This document shows positions 1-5,478 of a stretch of DNA of 8,242 bases, one piece after another. Source of the stretch: Spirochaetaceae bacterium (GTDB lineage: Bacteria; Spirochaetota; Spirochaetia; Treponematales; Breznakiellaceae); the NCBI GenBank assembly GCA_031288215.1, contig JAITRV010000287.1:1-8242 (forward strand), in the 5' to 3' direction. Every line of letters starts with the position of its first letter. Within the stretch, counting starts at the first letter, position 1. Under the pieces are notes generated by a model. That model was not told where the DNA came from and did not search any database. It was given only the letters and a program-made list of their open reading frames with translations. Both the position numbers and the translations under genes were made by a program.

Positions 1-97
1 AACCACGGACCAAACGAACCACACGGACAAACGCATGAATTTCAAACAACAAGTCCGTGTTGGTCCGTGTGTGTCCGTGGTTCTTCTTCTTTTTTTG
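1..97. repeat. Interrupted inverted repeat of GTCCGTG motifs
   Basis: AACCACGGAC at 1-10 is the exact reverse complement of 73-82, and ACACGGAC at 21-28 pairs with GTCCGTGT at 53-60, so the stretch can fold into a two-step stem. The right arm contains the motif TCCGTG three times in tandem-like spacing. A T-rich run (83-95) follows the right arm, so the structure could end a plus-strand transcript arriving from the left. The motif resembles short ACGGAC-rich repeats dispersed in many bacterial genomes. There is no coding signal here. Confidence 0.6.
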
Positions 98-121
98 AGT
101 AAATGCAGGAGCCCTGGGGAA

Positions 122-160
122 GGCCCGCTCCCCGCCAAACGGGCCCTCCGGGGACCCCGG
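122..160. repeat. Two GC-rich dyads
   Basis: GGCCCG (122-127) pairs with CGGGCC (140-145), and CCGGGGACCCCGG (148-160) is a perfect dyad with a one-base centre. They lie just left of the DnaA boxes. Their role is unknown; they could be terminator stems for an upstream gene outside the window, though no T-run follows directly. Confidence 0.4.
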
Positions 161-204
161 TAATCCCCCTTGTTATCCACAACTTATACACATTACCGGC
201 GAGG

Positions 205-225
205 GCCAAAAAATACTTTTTTGGC
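205..225. repeat. Perfect A/T-tract dyad
   Basis: GCC plus six A at 205-213 is mirrored by six T plus GGC at 217-225 around a 3-base centre, giving perfect 9-bp arms. A run of nine T (227-235) follows on the plus strand, which would suit a weak intrinsic terminator. A structural element within the DnaA-box region is equally possible. Confidence 0.55.
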
Positions 226-284
226 GTTTTTTTTTCCGCCGGGTATTTATTTATGAACAGGGGCGGATAAATATATAAAAAAAC

Positions 285-319
285 TAGTATATTTCTTTAT
301 AATATAAAGAAATATACTA
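285..319. repeat. Perfect AT-rich palindrome, 16-bp arms
   Basis: The arms at 285-300 and 304-319 are exact reverse complements around the 3-base centre AAT. The sequence is almost entirely A/T and lies in the middle of the AT-rich block between DnaA-like boxes. It could be an unwinding element or a protein-binding operator. It lacks the GC stem and T-tail of a terminator. Confidence 0.7.
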
Positions 320-444
320 CTTTAACCCCTTTCCGCCGGGGGAAAACAAAAAACTGTACATAAATACATACACCCCCCCCTCTGCACCGGAAATAATAAA
401 CAAGTTATCCACCGGCAATTCACCGTTTCGAATTCAGGAGTTCC

Positions 445-473
445 GCGGCCCCCCGGAGCCCCGTCGGGGCCGC
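445..473 (-). terminator. Hairpin after pspA
   Basis: GCGGCCCC (445-452) and GGGGCCGC (466-473) form a perfect 8-bp stem seven bases beyond the pspA stop codon. An alternative inner pairing uses GCCCC (458-462) and GGGGC (466-470). No U-tract follows on the minus strand, so this may be a 3'-end-stabilising hairpin or a poor intrinsic terminator. Confidence 0.45.
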
Positions 474-479
474 CCTGCC

Positions 480-1172
480 TCACGATTTCTCCGGGAGGGC
501 CCTCATCTTCTCCTTTAACTCAAGGAGTAACATATCCGCCGTGGAATCGGACTTTTCCAGCTCCGCAAACTTCTTTTCCAGGTCCGAATCGGAGGACAGA
601 TCCTCCAATTCCTTAGCGGCGTCGGCTTGGGCCTCCATCTGGTCCACCTTTTGGGCCATCCGGTCAAAGGCGTCAAAGGCGCTGCGGTTGCCGGAGACGC
701 TGCTGATGGTATCCTGTATTTTCTGCTGGGCCTCCGCCCGTTTCGCCCGGGCGATGAGGAGGTTTTTCTTCCGCTGGGCCTCGTCGATCTTGTTCTGGAG
801 TTCCCGCAGGGACAGTTTCAACTGGTTCACCGAATTGCTCTGGGCTTCCCACTGCTTCCGGTATTCATTCAAGGCGCCCTCGTATTCCTGCTTCCGCAGC
901 AGGGCTTCCTTGGCCAGATCGTCCTTCCCGGCCTGGACCGCCAGCATGGCCTTCCGTTCCCATTCCTTTGCCTGGGCTTCCTGGTTCTGCATCTCCCGTT
1001 CGAGCTTCTTTTCATCGGCGATAGCCATGGCCACCGCCTTTTTTGACTCGATGAGCTGTTCATTCATGTCGATGAGCAGTTGGTTCAACATCTTTTCCGG
1101 CTTTTCAGCCTTGTTGATGAGATCGTTTACGTTGGACGCGACGAGGGTCTTTATCCTCGAAAAAATACCCAT
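480..1172 (-). CDS. pspA: Phage shock protein A (PspA/IM30 family)
   Basis: A 230-residue member of the ESCRT-III-like PspA/IM30/Vipp1 family, cytoplasmic proteins that oligomerise on stressed inner membranes and limit proton leakage. Residues 1-24 form the typical amphipathic membrane-binding helix (MGIFSRIKTLV...), followed by the conserved proline of AEKPEKML (P25). Residues 28-155 are a long charged coiled coil with the family stretch DDLAKEALLRK (84-94). FDAFDRMAQKVDQMEAQA (166-183) matches the conserved central helix, and LLLELKEKM (215-223) the C-terminal helix. Length is usual for the family. The start is well supported: a perfect AGGAGG (1180-1185) lies 7 bases upstream. The ATG is 3 bases from the upstream gene's stop, so the genes are co-transcribed. 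No pspF, pspB or pspC is visible. Confidence 0.95.
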   Translation of the reverse strand: MGIFSRIKTLVASNVNDLINKAEKPEKMLNQLLIDMNEQLIESKKAVAMAIADEKKLEREMQNQEAQAKEWERKAMLAVQAGKDDLAKEALLRKQEYEGALNEYRKQWEAQSNSVNQLKLSLRELQNKIDEAQRKKNLLIARAKRAEAQQKIQDTISSVSGNRSAFDAFDRMAQKVDQMEAQADAAKELEDLSSDSDLEKKFAELEKSDSTADMLLLELKEKMRALPEKS

Positions 1173-1175
1173 GTT

Positions 1176-1580
1176 CTAACCTCCTGGGCGGGACGTTGTT
1201 CGATATGGTGATAGTATTGGATAATGCTGAACCAGGGCAAGACCGAAGGAGTCCAGGGTGGCCCTGAATTCGGCAAAATCCATCCCGTCGTATTCTAAGG
1301 TATCAATCAAAACGATTTCATCTTTCTCTAAACCATAGGCCCCGTGGAGCAGGTCGCTGGCATTCAATTCGAGCAGCATGGTGAACAGTTCAAGCCGCCG
1401 ATCCTGGGGAGCCTCCATGACCTGTACCCGGAAAATAACCAGGGGATCGTTATACATGATCACCACCTCCTCCAGGCCATGGTCCGGATCGTCCAGGAGC
1501 CATATATCTTGATCGATCTCATGGTAGGTAACCATGAGATCGATGAGGTATTGTTCTATTTTTTCCGCTTTTTTCGCCAT
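1176..1580 (-). CDS. YbjN/DUF2170-like small protein, PspA partner candidate
   Basis: A 134-residue acidic protein with no signal peptide or membrane segment. The region LELFTMLLELNASDLLHGAYGLEKDEIVLIDTL, about residues 63-95, then DFAEFRATLDSFGLAL, resembles the YbjN / type III secretion chaperone-like fold: a helix with LLxLN, a strand pair reading out a small-residue turn, then a C-terminal helix. DUF2170 (YjfI), a similar-sized family also encoded beside PspA homologues in the enterobacterial yjf operon, is an alternative assignment. Its function is not established; its position directly before pspA suggests a regulator or adaptor of PspA. AAAGGA (about 1589-1594) precedes the ATG. It follows the STAS gene by 30 bp. 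Confidence 0.7.
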   Translation of the reverse strand: MAKKAEKIEQYLIDLMVTYHEIDQDIWLLDDPDHGLEEVVIMYNDPLVIFRVQVMEAPQDRRLELFTMLLELNASDLLHGAYGLEKDEIVLIDTLEYDGMDFAEFRATLDSFGLALVQHYPILSPYRTTSRPGG

Positions 1581-1610
1581 TTTTTCATCCTTTCCTGAGC
1601 GCGCCGCCGC

Positions 1611-2162
1611 TCACCCTAAGAATACCTGCCCGGCCATGTCTATGGCAAGTATGGTTTTACATTCAGAGCAACGGAAGCGCCCCGCTTTGACCGCCTTGAG
1701 TTTTTTGGAACAGATCGGACAGGCGAAAATCTTGGGAAAAGCAGAGCCCGAATCCCTCCCGCGGCCTGACCGGAAGAGCCGTACCGCATCATCCAGGGCG
1801 TCCTTAATGTTAAAAAACTGGGAAAACCCCAAAAGTTGAAAGACTTCGTAGACCTTCGGCTGTATCTCCAGCAGTACCAAATCCCCCCCCCGGGGCTTTA
1901 CCGTTTTCAGGAAGGCCGTAAAGGAACCTATCCCCGTGGAAGACACATAATTAAGACCGTTACAATGAAAAATCAAACGGGTAAACCCATATTCAATCGC
2001 CCGGAGCACTTTTTTTTGGAAATAATTAGAATTATAGGTATCAATGTATCCGTTCAGAAACAGGATGAGACATCCTTCGACATCATTTACTGTCTCAAGC
2101 CGTATTTTAAGGCTTTCATCCCGCTCCTCATCAAATCCAGGAACAATATCATTATTTGTCAT
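1611..2162 (-). CDS. STAS-domain protein with C-terminal zinc ribbon
   Basis: A 183-residue two-domain protein. Residues 18-130 form a STAS domain as in anti-sigma-factor antagonists (SpoIIAA/RsbV), with the loop VSSTGIGSF at 73-81 around the usual phosphorylated serine (S74 or S75). The tail carries CPIC (148-151) and CSEC (165-168), a CxxC-13-CxxC zinc ribbon. That tail is unusual, since free antagonists normally end after about 110 residues. By family knowledge it should bind a serine kinase/anti-sigma factor or act as a scaffold in a partner-switching pathway; no such kinase or sigma factor is in the window. It is the first gene of the operon with the YbjN-like gene and pspA, so it may sense or relay envelope stress. 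An AAGGG motif precedes the ATG. Confidence 0.85.
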   Translation of the reverse strand: MTNNDIVPGFDEERDESLKIRLETVNDVEGCLILFLNGYIDTYNSNYFQKKVLRAIEYGFTRLIFHCNGLNYVSSTGIGSFTAFLKTVKPRGGDLVLLEIQPKVYEVFQLLGFSQFFNIKDALDDAVRLFRSGRGRDSGSAFPKIFACPICSKKLKAVKAGRFRCSECKTILAIDMAGQVFLG

Positions 2163-2268
2163 ATATACCCTTTTTCCGGTAATCTCTCTTCCCGATACAT
2201 GATGGACTCATCATAAAACCATGTACCTGACGACTTCTTCACATAAGAACAGCATTATTTATTACTCC

Positions 2269-2297
2269 ATTGTACAATTTCTATCCGGCTTTGTCAA
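2269..2297 (-). promoter_or_regulatory. Sigma-70-type promoter of the STAS-YbjN-pspA operon
   Basis: On the minus strand TTGACA (2297-2292) is followed after exactly 17 bases by TACAAT (2274-2269), giving 11 of 12 consensus positions. Predicted transcription begins near 2262, leaving an approximately 100-base leader before the STAS gene. Two dyads overlap the promoter: ATTGTACAAT (2269-2278, perfect) at the -10 box and an imperfect CCGG...CCGG dyad (2285-2302) over the -35 box. Either could be an operator. Confidence 0.8.
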
Positions 2298-2397
2298 ACC
2301 GGCAGCCCTTTTTTGACGGATAATTTCTTTTTTTCGGTAAATTTCTGACGCCGCGGCGGCCCGCCTCCATTCCGCCCCCGTTCCGCATCCGGGGCGC

Positions 2398-3126
2398 TCA
2401 TAACTTGAGCCCCCGGTCGATGGGGATGACGGCCCCGTTCACCTGGGGATGTTCCATGATCCGCAGGGCAAAACCGGCAATCTCATCGGGGCTCAGGGCC
2501 TTTCCCCCGGGACTCCGCTCCCGGTTGTAGGCCCGGACCGCCTCATCGGCATATTCGGTGTCCACCAGCCCCGGACAGATCACGTTGCAGCTTACCCCCT
2601 GGGGCCCCGCGGTGAGGGCCACCGATTTTGCCAGCACCCCCAGGGCGGTCTTCGCCGCGGAATAGGCCGCGGTGGTGGCAAAGCCCCGGATGCTGTCGGT
2701 ATTGGTCCCCCCAAAGAGGAGGACCCGCCCCCAGTTCCGCCGGATCATCCCCGGCAGCACCGCGGAGATCAGGACCCCCGGAAGGATCAGGTTGTTGGCG
2801 GTGAGGGACACCCAGTCCTCAGGGCGTAACTCCTCCAGGGCGCAGCGTTTGTAGGGGCCCCAGGCGCAAACCAGTATATCCGGCGGGGGGGAACGGCGGA
2901 GGAGGCCGGCGGCGGAGACGGGGTCCGCCAGGTCGTAGAGGAAGCCCTCGGCCTCCGCCCCCGCCTCCCGGAGGGCCGCCAGGGTCCCCTCCAGCCGCTC
3001 CCGGGAGCCGCCCCCCTGGATGGTGAGCCGGGCCCCCCGGAGGGCGAGGCCGAGGGCCACCGCCCTCCCCAACCCCCCGGTGCCGCCGATGACCAGGGCG
3101 TTTCTGCCGTCGAAGATCTTTTCCAT
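2398..3126 (-). CDS. Short-chain dehydrogenase/reductase (SDR)
   Basis: A 242-residue SDR with a Rossmann fold for NAD(P)H. GGTGGLG (14-20) is the glycine-rich nucleotide loop, D65 in LYDLAD is the adenine-binding acidic residue, YSAAK (155-159) is the catalytic Tyr-Lys pair, N111 or N112 fits the active-site Asn, and PGLVDT (185-190) is the post-catalytic motif. Two positions are unusual: the NNAG motif reads CAWG, and the residue 13 before the Tyr, normally the catalytic Ser, is Asn142 flanked by Thr. The substrate is unknown. The frame is open upstream to 3249, but that extension overlaps trmJ and lacks SDR homology. The ATG at 3126 gives the usual spacing to the glycine motif. No Shine-Dalgarno precedes it. 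Confidence 0.85.
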   Translation of the reverse strand: MEKIFDGRNALVIGGTGGLGRAVALGLALRGARLTIQGGGSRERLEGTLAALREAGAEAEGFLYDLADPVSAAGLLRRSPPPDILVCAWGPYKRCALEELRPEDWVSLTANNLILPGVLISAVLPGMIRRNWGRVLLFGGTNTDSIRGFATTAAYSAAKTALGVLAKSVALTAGPQGVSCNVICPGLVDTEYADEAVRAYNRERSPGGKALSPDEIAGFALRIMEHPQVNGAVIPIDRGLKL

Positions 3127-3163
3127 GGCTTCTATTATACCCGCTTTTGAATTAAAATAAACC
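3127..3163. promoter_or_regulatory. 37-bp divergent promoter region, leaderless on both sides
   Basis: On the minus strand a perfect TATAAT (3139-3134) ends 7 bases before the SDR ATG. On the plus strand TAAAAT (3153-3158) ends 5 bases before the trmJ ATG, and TATTAT (3133-3138) is a second plus-strand candidate. Neither start has a Shine-Dalgarno. -35 boxes are weak (TTTATT for the SDR side). The spacing places transcription starts at or next to the start codons. Confidence 0.55.
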
Positions 3164-3910
3164 ATGGAACTTTCGGATCTGATCATCATCCTCTGCCGGC
3201 CCTCGGAGCCGGGGAACGTAGGGGCCGTCTGCCGGGTTATGAAGAACATGGGCCTCTCCCGGCTGCGGCTGGTGGAGCCGGCCCCCCTGGAGGAAGGGCC
3301 GATCCGGGCCCGGGCGGTTCACGCCGCCGATGTCTGGGAGGGGGCCCGCTTCTTCGAGACCCTGGAGGCCGCCATCGCCGATTGCGCCCTGGTCATCGGC
3401 GCCACCCGCCGCCGGGGCCGCCGCCGTAAAGCCCTGACCATGACCCCCGCCGAGGCCGCCGCCTTCCTCCGGGACCGGCCCGGCCCGGCGGCGCTGGTCT
3501 TCGGCAATGAACGGACCGGCCTGGAAGACGGGGAACTACAGCGCTGCAACCTGGCCTCCCACATCCCCGTGGACGGGGCCTTCCCCTCCCTGAACCTCTC
3601 CCATGCGGTGCAGGTCTACTGCTACGAACTCTACCGGACCCTCGGCCCGGTCCGCTCCGTCAAGGGCCAATGGGAGCCCCTGGACCAGGAGCGGATCGCG
3701 GCCCTGGCCCGCTCGGTAACCGGCTCCCTGGAGGCCCTGGGCTTTTACCGGAAGGCCGGCAGGGAGGATCAGGAACGCTTTTTCCGGGACATGTTTTCCC
3801 GGGCCGCCCTGAACGCCGGGGAAGCCGCGTATCTGAAGGACATCTTTGCCAAGGCTGCCCGCCTGGGGACCCGCCCCCGGCCCCCGGCGGCGCTTAGCGG
3901 CCCCGTTTGA
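3164..3910 (+). CDS. trmJ: tRNA (cytidine/uridine-32-2'-O)-methyltransferase TrmJ
   Basis: A 248-residue SPOUT-class (TrmH/SpoU) methyltransferase that uses S-adenosylmethionine to methylate the 2'-OH of nucleotide 32 in the tRNA anticodon loop. All three knot motifs are present: motif 1 PGNVGAVCRVMKNMG (16-30, with N18 and R24), motif 2 ALVFGNERTGLEDGEL (110-125), and motif 3 IPVDGAFPSLNLSHAVQV (134-151). The approximately 70-residue helical C-terminal extension (ERIAAL...LKDIFAKA) is the part that separates TrmJ from other SpoU enzymes and supports dimerisation and tRNA binding. It starts at the first ATG after the divergent gap and has no ribosome binding site. Its last 17 bp overlap the 3' end of the convergent WecG-like gene. 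A different SpoU target cannot be fully excluded. Confidence 0.88.
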   Translation: MELSDLIIILCRPSEPGNVGAVCRVMKNMGLSRLRLVEPAPLEEGPIRARAVHAADVWEGARFFETLEAAIADCALVIGATRRRGRRRKALTMTPAEAAAFLRDRPGPAALVFGNERTGLEDGELQRCNLASHIPVDGAFPSLNLSHAVQVYCYELYRTLGPVRSVKGQWEPLDQERIAALARSVTGSLEALGFYRKAGREDQERFFRDMFSRAALNAGEAAYLKDIFAKAARLGTRPRPPAALSGPV

Positions 3911-4655
3911 AGATGCGGTAGATCAGGAGAAGCAGCTTATAATAGAAGAAGGGGAAGATCCGGAAAAACCGCAGGGGGTTTTGGAAGCAGAAACCTATCC
4001 CCTCAAGGCCGTGGTTGAAGATCGCCTCGGAGGGCCGTCTTTTCCGTTCCGCAAAGATGTCGAGAAGGTCGCTGCACCAGAGCCGGAGGGCGCCGTTCAG
4101 ATGGGTGTTGTTTCTGGCGATCCACCGTTCGCCGCCGTGGACCCCCTTGCCTATCATGAGCAGGGAAGGGGAGGCCTTCCGGATGGCCTGCAAGATCGAC
4201 GGTTCCTCGATCCGCTTGAAGCCTCCGGGGTAGCGGCCCACGATCCGCAGACGGGGAAAGGTCTCCCGGATGTTTTTTTCGGCCTTTTTGAGGACCTTGG
4301 GCTTTCCCCCGATGATATACAGGGAATATTCCCGGAGTTCAAGAGCGGAAAGGAGTTTGATCACAAAGTTAAACGGCATATACCGGACCGGGGTTTTGCC
4401 GGTTAAAAACCGGGCGCCCCGGACGAGGCTCTTTGAAATGGGAATCACCAGGGCCGCCCCCAGCACAAAGGACCGGTATTCCCCGCTTCGCCGGGCCCGG
4501 AGCAGATCCCAGAGGGAAAGGAGCACGATGTTCTTGCCTTCCCCGGATTTTACCAGATCGTAGACCACCTCGTCGATCCGGTCTTCCGGAACAATGTCTA
4601 AAGGAACCTTTAAGAGGTTCAGCCGTTCTATGGGTTGGGATTTCTCGGCATCCAC
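3894..4655 (-). CDS. Divergent WecG/TagA/CpsF-like glycosyltransferase
   Basis: A 253-residue protein with the layout of the WecG/TagA/CpsF family, which transfers N-acetylmannosamine-type sugars to lipid-linked carriers at the inner membrane. Recognisable parts are LYIIGGKPKVLKKAEKN (112-128, family LLGGxPGVAxxA), PRLRIVGRYPGGF (134-146), PSLLMIGKG (163-171), and a basic, aromatic C-terminal tail (218-253) resembling the membrane-docking appendage. Key catalytic motifs are changed: the usual PDG with the active-site Asp reads PIS (72-74), and GxPKQE reads GVHGGE (171-176). It may act on another substrate or have lost activity. It starts at GTG (4655) behind GGAGAG (4667-4662), overlaps the rsmE end by 28 bp, and so is translationally coupled to it. 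Confidence 0.7.
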   Translation of the reverse strand: MDAEKSQPIERLNLLKVPLDIVPEDRIDEVVYDLVKSGEGKNIVLLSLWDLLRARRSGEYRSFVLGAALVIPISKSLVRGARFLTGKTPVRYMPFNFVIKLLSALELREYSLYIIGGKPKVLKKAEKNIRETFPRLRIVGRYPGGFKRIEEPSILQAIRKASPSLLMIGKGVHGGERWIARNNTHLNGALRLWCSDLLDIFAERKRRPSEAIFNHGLEGIGFCFQNPLRFFRIFPFFYYKLLLLIYRIFKRGR

Positions 4656-5449
4656 GAAATTCTCTCCAAAAGAATAGTGCGTACCGCCGCGGCGCTATAC
4701 AAAGCGGCGGTCTCGGTTCTGAAAACCGTATTTCCTAAACATACCGGCTTAAAACCCCGGGCGATAAAGCGCCCTGTTTCCTCCGGGGAAAAGCCCCCTT
4801 CAGGGCCGACGGCCAGTACCACCAGTTCCGGGTCCCCGCTGAGATAGCCGTGGAGGCTTCCCCTTTCAAGGGGGTCCTGGTGCATGAGTAGGCCCACCGC
4901 CCGGGGGTACCGCTCCCGGAGCTCCTGCCAGTAGCCCAAGAGGGCCTCCTCCGAACAGGGGCTTCTCAGGGCCGTGGCAATGCCGGATCCGCTCTGCTGC
5001 AGCGCCTCCTTGAGGATCCGTTTCCAGCGTTCCGTCTTGCCCCCCTCCGTGCCCCCTGCGTCCGGTTTGAGCCGGAGCACCGTATGGTCCGACATAAAGG
5101 GCGCCACCTCGGAAAGGCCCCCCTCCGCGGCCTGCCGGAGGATGAGGTCCATCTTGGCCCCCTTGGGCAGGGCCTGGAAGAGGATAATCGGAGGCAAAGC
5201 CTCATCCCCCCGCAAAGCCGCTTCCTCCCGCAAAGCCCCTTCCGCATCCCGGGGCCGGCAGCGGCCGGTCAGGCAGCCCCCGGCCACCCCCCGGACCTCC
5301 ACCAGGGCCTCCTCCCCCGAGGGGAGCAGGGCCGGGAAGGAAGCCCCCGGACCAAGACGCCGCACCCTGACCAGATAGTGGTAATCCTTTCCGGAAAGCC
5401 GGAGCATCCCCCCCTTGTCCGGCAGGACAGGCAGAATAAATCGTTTCAT
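4628..5449 (-). CDS. rsmE: 16S rRNA m3U1498 methyltransferase RsmE
   Basis: About 273 residues, slightly longer than typical RsmE. This SPOUT enzyme methylates N3 of U1498 in the decoding region of 16S rRNA. The N-terminal PUA-like domain starts MKRFILP and includes HYLVRVRRLG (25-34). The methyltransferase part shows FQALPKGAKMDLILRQAAEGG (92-112, family KGxxMdxxlqKatElG), SDHTV, KEALQQSG (148-155), the SAM loop VGPEGGFSPEE (215-225), and LGNTVFRTETAALYS (239-253, family LGxxiLRtETA). In the family motif Glu-Leu-Gly reads Glu-Gly-Gly here. Residue numbers count from a GTG one codon upstream (5452), the alternative start; GAGGA lies 5 bases before the GTG and 8 before the ATG. It lies 26-29 bp after ctpA in one operon. 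Confidence 0.9.
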   Translation of the reverse strand: MKRFILPVLPDKGGMLRLSGKDYHYLVRVRRLGPGASFPALLPSGEEALVEVRGVAGGCLTGRCRPRDAEGALREEAALRGDEALPPIILFQALPKGAKMDLILRQAAEGGLSEVAPFMSDHTVLRLKPDAGGTEGGKTERWKRILKEALQQSGSGIATALRSPCSEEALLGYWQELRERYPRAVGLLMHQDPLERGSLHGYLSGDPELVVLAVGPEGGFSPEETGRFIARGFKPVCLGNTVFRTETAALYSAAAVRTILLERISWMPRNPNP

Positions 5450-5478
5450 CACAGAAATCCTCGTACCCTGAAACCGCC

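Larger units (their letters stand above)
173..413. other. DnaA-box cluster with AT-rich block (possible origin)
   Basis: Two perfect matches to the DnaA box TTATNCACA occur in the same orientation, TTATCCACA at 173-181 and TTATACACA at 184-192, only two bases apart. One-mismatch copies occur at 251-259 (TTATGAACA), 405-413 (TTATCCACC) and, on the minus strand, 355-363 (TTATGTACA). Between them lies an AT-rich block (about 244-330) bounded on each side by a direct repeat TTCCGCCGGG (234-243 and 331-340). Boxes plus an AT-rich unwinding-like segment are the hallmarks of bacterial oriC. Against that, neither dnaA nor dnaN is visible, and the neighbouring genes run toward the site. A DnaA-titrating or regulatory locus is the alternative. 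Confidence 0.5.

Noticed and set aside
541..1179. Plus-strand frame of 212 codons opposite pspA
   Set aside because: It is the antisense shadow of a clear PspA gene and is composed of Ser/Arg/Ala/Phe-rich sequence without a family.
3127..3249. N-terminal extension of the SDR to an ATG at 3249
   Set aside because: It overlaps the trmJ start region on the other strand, has no SDR similarity, and would place the nucleotide loop about 55 residues in; the ATG at 3126 fits the family.
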